In this document: one piece after another, positions 7,465-13,440 of the stretch
How the letters are laid out: every line of letters begins with the position of its first letter
Position numbering within the stretch: position 1 is the stretch's first letter
Source of the DNA: Bacillota bacterium
GTDB lineage: Bacteria; Bacillota; Clostridia; Lachnospirales; Cellulosilyticaceae
DNA length: 17,744 bases
Direction: 5' to 3'
Assembly: GCA_023412455.1 (NCBI GenBank)
Contig: JAEYNQ010000023.1
Location: 1-17,744 of the forward strand
Translations under genes and position numbers: made by a program
Notes under the pieces: generated by a model
The model's input: only the letters and a program-made list of their open reading frames with translations
Database searches by the model: none
What the model was told of the DNA's origin: nothing

Positions 7465-8484
7465 TTATCTGTTCTTGATGTCATAAATAAACTGCCTAAC
7501 CCTCTCTTCTTGAGTGGCCCATGAAGTAACTAATCGAATGGCACTTTTTTCTTTGCCTTCTTGCCAAAGGTGAAAGTCATAGCTTGCTTGAAGTTTTTCA
7601 ATGAGTTCATTAGGCAAAATAGGAAAGATTTGATTGGTAGATGAATCAGCCAAGAAACTATAGCCTTCTTCTCTAATGGCCTCTTTTAATTTTTGAGCCA
7701 TTTTATTGGCATGACCGGCGAGTTCAAAAAATAAGTCTTCTTTAAAAAGCTCATAGAATTGAATGCCTAGTACTCTTCCTTTCGCAAGCAATGCCCCTTT
7801 TTGCTTAATGTGATACCTAAAGTCTTCCTTTAATAGGGGATTACAAATAACCAGCGCTTCTCCCATGAGGGCACCATTTTTTGTTCCTCCAATATAAAAG
7901 GCATCAAGTAGTTCACCTAAATCTTTAAGGGTAACATCATTTCCTTCTGCCATAAGGGCTGAACCTAAACGGGCTCCATCCATATAAAAGAGTAGCTTTT
8001 TCTCCTTGCAATATTGACTTAAAGCTTGAAGCTCTTTAAGGGTATAGATTGTCCCCATTTCTGTTGAGTTGGAAATGTACACAAGCTTAGGTTTTACCAT
8101 ATGTTCATCCGTATGACTATCTACTACTTGCTGAAGATCTTCTAGTCGTAACTTCCCTTCTTGACCTAAAGTGGCTATAACTTTATGGCCTGTTGCTTCT
8201 ATGGCTCCTGTTTCATGGGTAAAAATATGACCAGACTGAACAGCAATGACTGCTTCGTGAGGTCTTAAAAAAGCAGATAGAGCCACTAAATTGGTTTGTG
8301 TCCCTCCCACTAAAAAATGAATCTCACAATCTTCCTTCTCTATTCTTGCTTTAATGGCTTGTACTGCATGTTGACAATAAATATCTTCACCATAACCCTC
8401 CACTTGGTCTAGATTATGAGTTAACATACTTTGTAATATATCAGGGTGTGCCCCTTCACTATAATCATTCTTAAATCGATACAT
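7465..8484 (-). CDS. PLP-dependent threonine aldolase / beta-eliminating lyase family enzyme
   Basis: This 339-aa fold-type I PLP enzyme belongs to the threonine aldolase family, which splits L-threonine or L-allo-threonine into glycine and acetaldehyde. K202 in FYIGGTKNGALMGEA is the expected Schiff-base lysine, D169 in YMDGARLG should contact the pyridine nitrogen, and the HIFTHETGAIE segment (residues 86-96) carries the histidine that stacks on the cofactor. The N-terminal NDYSEGAHP segment and length fit the family. Some relatives act on other beta-hydroxy amino acids or are beta-eliminating lyases, so exact specificity is open. ATG 8482-8484 has AGGGGGAT about six bases upstream. It has its own promoter and terminator, so is probably monocistronic. 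Confidence 0.9.
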   Translation of the reverse strand: MYRFKNDYSEGAHPDILQSMLTHNLDQVEGYGEDIYCQHAVQAIKARIEKEDCEIHFLVGGTQTNLVALSAFLRPHEAVIAVQSGHIFTHETGAIEATGHKVIATLGQEGKLRLEDLQQVVDSHTDEHMVKPKLVYISNSTEMGTIYTLKELQALSQYCKEKKLLFYMDGARLGSALMAEGNDVTLKDLGELLDAFYIGGTKNGALMGEALVICNPLLKEDFRYHIKQKGALLAKGRVLGIQFYELFKEDLFFELAGHANKMAQKLKEAIREEGYSFLADSSTNQIFPILPNELIEKLQASYDFHLWQEGKEKSAIRLVTSWATQEERVRQFIYDIKNR

Positions 8485-8511
8485 CTTTATCCCCCTTCAT
8501 TTCATTGCTTC

Positions 8512-8541
8512 AGTATAACATACCTCTTCTTAAATAGGTAA
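8512..8541 (-). promoter_or_regulatory. Likely promoter of the aldolase-type gene
   Basis: On the minus strand TTACCT (8536-8541) and TATACT (8512-8517) are 18 bases apart. The -10 box is preceded by TGT, giving an extended -10 (TGnTATACT). It lies 28 bases upstream of the start codon. The -35 overlaps one copy of a TAGGTAAT repeat discussed in the findings. Confidence 0.5.
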
Positions 8542-8559
8542 TATTTTCTATTCCCCAGT

Positions 8560-8571
8560 AGGTAATTACCT
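8560..8571. repeat. 12-bp perfect palindrome with a second half-site 24 bases away
   Basis: AGGTAATTACCT is self-complementary over 12 bases. The half-site TAGGTAAT occurs here (8559-8566) and again at 8535-8542, exactly 24 bases apart. The palindrome overlaps the stop codon of the antiporter gene (8570-8572), and the second copy overlaps the -35 box of the aldolase promoter, so it could be an operator. No binding protein is known to me. Confidence 0.4.
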
Positions 8572-9757
8572 AAGCATCTAATGCCTCTGTACTATCTTTA
8601 TATAAAAACTTAAGGGCAATGGGTGATATAACAGAAGATAAGATTACTAAAAAGATAACCGCTGGGAATAAATTAGGGTCTAAAAGTCCTGTAGCTAAGC
8701 CCTTTTGTGAGATGATAAGGGCCACTTCACCTCTGGCCATCATTCCTACACCAATTTTAAAGGAGTCGGAGGTACTAAATTTACAAAGCTTAGCCCCTAA
8801 ACCACAGCCCACTATCTTAGAAAGTAATGCCACTAATACAAAGCCTACGCAAAAGATAATGACTGTTGGTGTAACACCTGTTATTTCTGTCTTTAAGCCT
8901 ACACTAGTAAAGAAAATAGGACTAAAAATCATATATGAATTAATATCTATCTTTTCAACAATATATTCAGAAGAACGAATGTTACAAAGGATAATACCTG
9001 CTACATAAGCACCTGTAATATCTGCTATTCCGAAATAATGTTCTGCCACATAGGCCATAAGTAAACAAAGTGCAAAACCATAAATAGGCAGCCTTCTCTT
9101 TTTGCCATAGCGTTTATCAAAATATTTAAAGAGGTGATTAATAATATAGCCCCCTACTCCTGCTAATGCAAAAAAGACCACAGTATTTACAATAACACTG
9201 ACTGAAGCCTTTGAAGGGTCCTTTAAACCAATCACAAAGGTGAGAATAATAATGCCAATGACATCATCAATAATGGCAGCACTTAAAACAGCCGTTCCTA
9301 CTTTGCCTTTTAGTCTTCCCATTTCCCTAAGGGTTTCTACTGTAATACTTACAGAAGTGGCTGTAATAATGACACCAATAAATAAAGCTCTAAAAAAAGC
9401 TTCACTGCCTAGAGGTGCAAATCCTCCATTTAATAAAGAATAAAGGATATATCCTCCACCTAAGGGCACAATAACACCTAATGCAGCTATACATAATGAT
9501 GCTACACCTGTACGTTTTAATTCACTTAAGTCTGTTTCTAAGCCGGCTGTAAACATAAGCATAATAACGCCTAGTTCTGCCATCTTAACTAAAAAATCGC
9601 TCTCCTGTACAAGGCCTAGCATATTCGGACCAATCACTAATCCTGCTACAAGGACACCAACTACCTGTGGCATATGTAATTTTCTAAAACCAATGCCAAA
9701 TAACTTAGCAGCAATTAATATAATGGTTAAATCCAAAAAAAATTCATAAGAAAGCAT
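8570..9757 (-). CDS. CPA2-family cation/proton antiporter (NapA/GerN/Kef type)
   Basis: The 395-aa protein is almost entirely membrane segments (about 12) without the cytosolic RCK/TrkA-N domain of full-length Kef systems, so it matches the short NapA/GerN type. It should exchange Na+ or K+ for protons. The ion-binding motif AAIIDD (Asp-Asp at about residues 164-165) suggests an electrogenic exchanger, and GVGMMARGEVALII supplies the basic residue found in the matching later helix of CPA2 proteins. I choose the ATG at 9755-9757. A GTG three codons upstream (9764-9766) touches its GGGGAGA sequence with no spacing; the ATG has GGGAG close by and GGGGAG ten bases away, so the start is not fully certain. 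Confidence 0.9.
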   Translation of the reverse strand: MLSYEFFLDLTIILIAAKLFGIGFRKLHMPQVVGVLVAGLVIGPNMLGLVQESDFLVKMAELGVIMLMFTAGLETDLSELKRTGVASLCIAALGVIVPLGGGYILYSLLNGGFAPLGSEAFFRALFIGVIITATSVSITVETLREMGRLKGKVGTAVLSAAIIDDVIGIIILTFVIGLKDPSKASVSVIVNTVVFFALAGVGGYIINHLFKYFDKRYGKKRRLPIYGFALCLLMAYVAEHYFGIADITGAYVAGIILCNIRSSEYIVEKIDINSYMIFSPIFFTSVGLKTEITGVTPTVIIFCVGFVLVALLSKIVGCGLGAKLCKFSTSDSFKIGVGMMARGEVALIISQKGLATGLLDPNLFPAVIFLVILSSVISPIALKFLYKDSTEALDA

Positions 9758-9825
9758 ATCTCCCACTCTCCCCTGTTTAATTAATTGTTTAATTATTTAT
9801 TTGATTATTAACATAAAACATTTTT

Positions 9826-9853
9826 ATTATACTCCCTTTTCTCTAAAATTCAA
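9826..9853 (-). promoter_or_regulatory. Sigma-A promoter of the antiporter gene
   Basis: On the minus strand TTGAAT (9848-9853) and a perfect TATAAT (9826-9831) are separated by 16 bases. The predicted leader is about 60 bases, rich in repeated TTAATT, and leads to the GGGGAGAGTGGGAG ribosome binding region. Confidence 0.6.
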
Positions 9854-9900
9854 CAAAATTTACTAGAATTATTTAAAGAAAAAAACCGTTTTCTTGAACG

Positions 9901-9922
9901 AAAAAAAGTGTCCATAGGACAC
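9901..9922 (-). terminator. Second hairpin with T-tract in the intergenic region
   Basis: GTGTCC (9908-9913) and GGACAC (9917-9922) form a perfect 6-bp stem with a 3-base loop. On the minus strand it is followed by seven T. It lies about 60 bases past the terminator of the 69-aa gene, in the same direction, so it is either a back-up terminator or the end of a short transcript from 9925-9980. Confidence 0.5.
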
Positions 9923-9973
9923 GTATTAGTTCGCGAAGTAATGAAGGTGTAGAATACGCACTTTCCTACAAGA

Positions 9974-9999
9974 TAAAAAAGAGCCCCTTAGAGGAGCTC
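9974..9999 (-). terminator. Intrinsic terminator of the cyclase operon
   Basis: On the minus strand GAGCTCC and GGGGCTC pair with one mismatch around the loop TCTAA, followed by TTTTTTATC. The hairpin contains the last codons and the stop (9988-9990) of the 69-aa gene, so translation to the end of that gene would cover its 5' arm. Confidence 0.8.
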
Positions 10000-10197
10000 G
10001 GAATAGGCTTTTTGAGTGGCACGTAATTCTTCTAGGGTAAACTTAGCAGATAAATAACCTACTTTATCTACTCGCTTAAGGGCCTTGGTCATATAATCCT
10101 CAAAGCGATCCATGTCACGGTTTACATCGGTTGGCACTTTATTTAACCTTCTACGCATACTTAATATATCTTTAATGTATTCTTCTTTCGTGTTCAT
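9988..10197 (-). CDS. 69-aa charged helical protein of unknown function
   Basis: I do not recognise this protein. It starts MNTKEEYIKDILSMRRRLNK and is mostly charged amphipathic helix with no membrane segment or signal peptide, so it is probably cytosolic. It is real in my view because it has a GGAG site nine bases upstream of its ATG (10195-10197), overlaps the end of the adenylate cyclase gene by 26 bases as coupled genes do, and ends exactly in a strong terminator. Its co-transcription with the cyclase suggests a role in the same pathway, perhaps as an interaction partner, but nothing in the sequence shows this. Confidence 0.75.
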   Translation of the reverse strand: MNTKEEYIKDILSMRRRLNKVPTDVNRDMDRFEDYMTKALKRVDKVGYLSAKFTLEELRATQKAYSELL

Positions 10198-12022
10198 TGC
10201 AATTTACTCCTTTATTCTTTAAACCCAGTACACCATAAATAGGAATCACTATTTCCTTACCTTTTACTTTTATCTCACCTAAAGCTTCAACTTCAACCTC
10301 TTCTTTAACAAGGTCATAGGTGGATTGACTAATGAGGATCTGGCCTCCCTTGGCATTGGCCTCTAACCGAGCTGCTGTATTAACAGTGTCCCCAATACCT
10401 GTATAATCCATCCTAAATTTACAGCCAATATTTCCTACAACGGCATAGCCTGTATTAATACCTATACCAAATTTAACACCTATACCAAATTTCTCAATAA
10501 GCTTTTGCTCCAATGCTATAGAACCTTCCTTCATATCAAGGGCAGCCTTTACAGCATGAAGGGCATGATTTTCTAGTTCAATAGGGGCATTAAAGATGGC
10601 CATAGTAGCATCTCCTATAAATTTATCGAGGAAACCTTCATGATTAATAATAGAAGTAGCTGTTAAGTGGAGGTACTCATTTAGAATTTGTACAACCTCT
10701 TCAGGAGTAGCCTTTTCAGACATAGGGGTAAAACCTCGAATATCTACAAACAGAACAGATACAAAACGTTTACTTCCACCTAACTTTAACCCTTCTTCAC
10801 CCTCTTCAAGAATCTTACTCACAACTTGAGGGGCTACATATTTACCAAATACATGGGTGACACGTTTTCTTTCTCTATATTCTTCTATGTATCTTAAGAG
10901 TACAATCATCAAGTAGAGCAGAAGGCCTTCTAATGCTAGGTAAACGATAGCTAAAATGACCCCTTGATGATAAAGCCATCTTGTAACCATGAGGTAAATA
11001 AAATTAAAACCAATAAGTAGCATCCCACCGATAAAAGGAGAGAGCTTTTTGAAAAGAAAAGCACCCACTCCCCCCACTATTATAACAAGGAGTAAATCCA
11101 CATAGGGTAGCTCACGCTTACTGTCTCCATCTATTAGATTTTGCATAATATTGGCCCAAATCTCTACTCCATAGGTAGGCTGATCTTTACTAATAGGTGT
11201 GTAGTAAAAATCTTGCATCCCTTCTGAATAAGGTCCTATGAGTACAATGGCCCCTTCAAAATAACTAGGGTCTACATTCCCCACTAAAACTTCACTCAAG
11301 GAAACATAGGCATATTCCCCAGGTCCTCCTTTATAGTCAATATAGGACATTTTGCGATAATCTTCATACTTGGTAAACTCCTCAGATAAATCTTCTTCCC
11401 CATTATAAGCTTGATACATACGGTAAGCTTGAAGGGCCACACTCTCAATAGCTTCTTCCTCTGTGTGAATTTGATTGATTGTCTTTCTAACCACACCATC
11501 TGCATCAGGGGCTGTATTGATATGTGCCCTTATACATACATTAGACATAGCCTCGTAAGGATGATAAACTTCTCCTGCCTTAATGCCTTTTCCTACAATG
11601 ACCGTCTCCGTCAGGTTTCCATAAGAAGGAATAATGACATTGCCAGCTCTCTCCACTGCATCTGCAAATAATTGGTCTGTTTCTGGGTCTGTCTCTTCTG
11701 CAAAGATCACATCAACAAATACAGCTGCCGGATGACCTGCTGAAATGGTATCTATTAGGTTTGCAAAAATAGAGCGATCCCAAGGCCATCTCCCGATGTC
11801 TTGTAAACTCTGGTCATCTGCTCCTAATATAATAATATTGGGGTTAATGTCCTTTTCTACCTTATAGATAAACTGCTTAGAACCATAGACTGTATCCTTT
11901 AGGCTATTATCTACTCCACTTAACACATTGTAGACTCTAAGCAATAGGACAATAGCAAGTATCACCATTGTCAAAAGTATTACGAGGTGCCTGACTATGA
12001 GCTTTTTAATCTTTTCTCCCAT
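10172..12022 (-). CDS. CHASE2-domain class III adenylate cyclase
   Basis: This 616-aa membrane protein should make cAMP from ATP. Residues 9-33 form a membrane anchor. Residues about 40-305 form an extracellular CHASE2 sensor, with the typical NIIILGADDQSLQDIGRWPW segment and VFVDVIFAEETDPETD. Three membrane helices follow (about 306-378), then a linker with HVFGKYVAPQVV and the cyclase domain (about 418-600). Metal ligands are D427 (FVDIRGFT) and D471 (FIGDATMAIF). K467 and T541 at the purine-selective positions match class IIIb adenylate rather than guanylate cyclases, and N548 and R552 (GDTVNTAARLE) complete the active site. As class III homodimers carry both residue sets, this should be active alone. 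ATG 12020-12022 has GGGGAGA upstream. The sensed ligand is unknown. Confidence 0.93.
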   Translation of the reverse strand: MGEKIKKLIVRHLVILLTMVILAIVLLLRVYNVLSGVDNSLKDTVYGSKQFIYKVEKDINPNIIILGADDQSLQDIGRWPWDRSIFANLIDTISAGHPAAVFVDVIFAEETDPETDQLFADAVERAGNVIIPSYGNLTETVIVGKGIKAGEVYHPYEAMSNVCIRAHINTAPDADGVVRKTINQIHTEEEAIESVALQAYRMYQAYNGEEDLSEEFTKYEDYRKMSYIDYKGGPGEYAYVSLSEVLVGNVDPSYFEGAIVLIGPYSEGMQDFYYTPISKDQPTYGVEIWANIMQNLIDGDSKRELPYVDLLLVIIVGGVGAFLFKKLSPFIGGMLLIGFNFIYLMVTRWLYHQGVILAIVYLALEGLLLYLMIVLLRYIEEYRERKRVTHVFGKYVAPQVVSKILEEGEEGLKLGGSKRFVSVLFVDIRGFTPMSEKATPEEVVQILNEYLHLTATSIINHEGFLDKFIGDATMAIFNAPIELENHALHAVKAALDMKEGSIALEQKLIEKFGIGVKFGIGINTGYAVVGNIGCKFRMDYTGIGDTVNTAARLEANAKGGQILISQSTYDLVKEEVEVEALGEIKVKGKEIVIPIYGVLGLKNKGVNCNEHERRIH

Positions 12023-12046
12023 TTTTCTCCCCTTATTTTCCGTAAA

Positions 12047-12076
12047 ATATTATCATAATTCTTATTATTAAGTCAA
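12047..12076 (-). promoter_or_regulatory. Sigma-A promoter of the adenylate cyclase gene
   Basis: On the minus strand TTGACT (12071-12076) is followed by GATAAT (12049-12054, spacing 16) or TAATAT (12047-12052, spacing 18). It is among the best promoter matches in the window, and lies about 25 bases upstream of the start codon. It makes the cyclase and the 69-aa gene a separate transcript from the DUF1294 gene. Confidence 0.65.
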
Positions 12077-12097
12077 TTTTACACCTCTTCTATAAGA

Positions 12098-12373
12098 TTA
12101 AACAAGTCCCAAATAATTTAAAATCCCCACCACTAAAGTTACTTGAAGAACGAGAACAAAGGGCATTCCCCATACAAAATACCAATGCTTGGTCTTATGT
12201 CTAAAGAACTGCATTCCTACTATACTTCCTATACTTCCTCCTACCAAAGCTACACTAAACAAAAACTTTTCTGATAAGCGATATTTTTTGTTTTGCGCTC
12301 TCCTTTTATCACTTCCCATACTCCAAAAACCTATGAGATTCATAATGCCTAAATAGAGTAAAACAGCTTTCAT
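12098..12373 (-). CDS. DUF1294 family small membrane protein
   Basis: The 91-aa protein has a first hydrophobic segment (about 2-18), then the signature SMGSDKRRAQNKKYRLSEKF (about 18-37), then a glycine-rich membrane segment VALVGGSIGSIVGMQFFRHK (about 41-60), the HKTKHWYF motif, and a last membrane helix. This order and the length match DUF1294, a family of unknown function found widely in bacteria. ATG 12371-12373 has AAGGAGG about seven bases upstream. It lies 68 bases downstream of the TIM-barrel gene with no hairpin between, so it may be the tail of that operon, but no functional link is apparent. Confidence 0.88.
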   Translation of the reverse strand: MKAVLLYLGIMNLIGFWSMGSDKRRAQNKKYRLSEKFLFSVALVGGSIGSIVGMQFFRHKTKHWYFVWGMPFVLVLQVTLVVGILNYLGLV

Positions 12374-12441
12374 TCTATTGCCTCCTTCATTCGTGTTGTT
12401 TTTCTTATATTAACACATTTATAAAAGAGGATGTAGAACCT

Positions 12442-13410
12442 TTACCCCTTTTGAAAGAGTTCTGCTTGTTTCCTTAAATAAGCTTCTCTCTGTTGCCTGT
12501 CCTTAGCATAGAACTCATAAACCAGATACTGAGGGGCTATAGCCTGAATAAGTAGTTTCGTCTCTTCCCAAAGCATGGGTTGATGCTTATCTATTTTAAA
12601 GACATGCTCATAAGCTTGGGCAAAGCGCTCATAAAAGTCTTCCTTTATAACAAGGGGTTGTTTCATCCATTCTTTGACATAGTCTCCTGTTAGGGATTGA
12701 TGGAGATGAACACCACGAATGTATTTCACTAGATCTCCATGAGAAGCCAACATTGCTCTTATATAAGCACACGCCTCGTGCCCATTTCTGAGTTCTAGAT
12801 TTGTATGCATAAGGTGTCCTACGTCTAGCATAATACCCTTTTTATCATAGCGAATCCCCTCTAATAAGCGTTTGGTAAGCTGGGGCTTTGTAAAGGTAAA
12901 GCCTGGCCACCATAAGTTTTCCATCAAAAATTCAAATTCGTAAGAAGAATTCTCTAATAAACCATTCACTAGCTCTATGGTTTCATCAATAATTTCTTCA
13001 TCTGTATAGTGATAGTCATAGGTTAAAGTCTCCTTAGTAGTTACCTCAGATACATGAAATACCACATAACGAACCCCTAGTTCTTGAGCCATATCTAGTT
13101 CCTTCTTGAAATACTTGATAAGGGCTTCTTTATTGGTTCCTCCATAAAACTCCTCCCATACCTTCCTCTCTCCAAACTCCTCTAATAAACGCTTTTCATC
13201 TCCTAGCCAAAAGTCTAACCACTGAGAATAAAAGCCAATATGAAAGCCTATAATGCTTTCTTTATTAATGATGTTTCTCTCATCATTGTCACATTGAATA
13301 ATCTCTAAGCCATCACACCCTAGTTCCTTATAAGACTTCTCTAAATCTGCTGCACTTGTATATTCTTGTAAATTTTCATTATGACTAACTAAAGGTAATA
13401 CCGTATACAT
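12442..13410 (-). CDS. TIM-barrel protein of the sugar phosphate isomerase/epimerase superfamily
   Basis: The 322-aa protein fits the xylose isomerase-like TIM barrel family that also includes AP endonuclease 2. Likely metal ligands occur at strand ends in the usual order: H119 (VVFHVSE), E164 (FLMENLWWPG), D196 and H199 (IMLDVGHL), H235 and H237 (VHLHQSL), and a C-terminal glutamate in LWEETKLL. The substrate is unknown; members act on sugars, sugar phosphates, inositols or abasic DNA. ATG 13408-13410 has GAGGAGA about nine bases upstream. Only 30 bases separate it from the ECF ATPase fusion, so it is very probably the last or next-to-last gene of that operon, and may process the imported compound or a derivative. 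Confidence 0.8.
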   Translation of the reverse strand: MYTVLPLVSHNENLQEYTSAADLEKSYKELGCDGLEIIQCDNDERNIINKESIIGFHIGFYSQWLDFWLGDEKRLLEEFGERKVWEEFYGGTNKEALIKYFKKELDMAQELGVRYVVFHVSEVTTKETLTYDYHYTDEEIIDETIELVNGLLENSSYEFEFLMENLWWPGFTFTKPQLTKRLLEGIRYDKKGIMLDVGHLMHTNLELRNGHEACAYIRAMLASHGDLVKYIRGVHLHQSLTGDYVKEWMKQPLVIKEDFYERFAQAYEHVFKIDKHQPMLWEETKLLIQAIAPQYLVYEFYAKDRQQREAYLRKQAELFQKG

Positions 13411-13440
13411 ACTTGTAGTCTCCTCTGTTTAGATTTTTGT

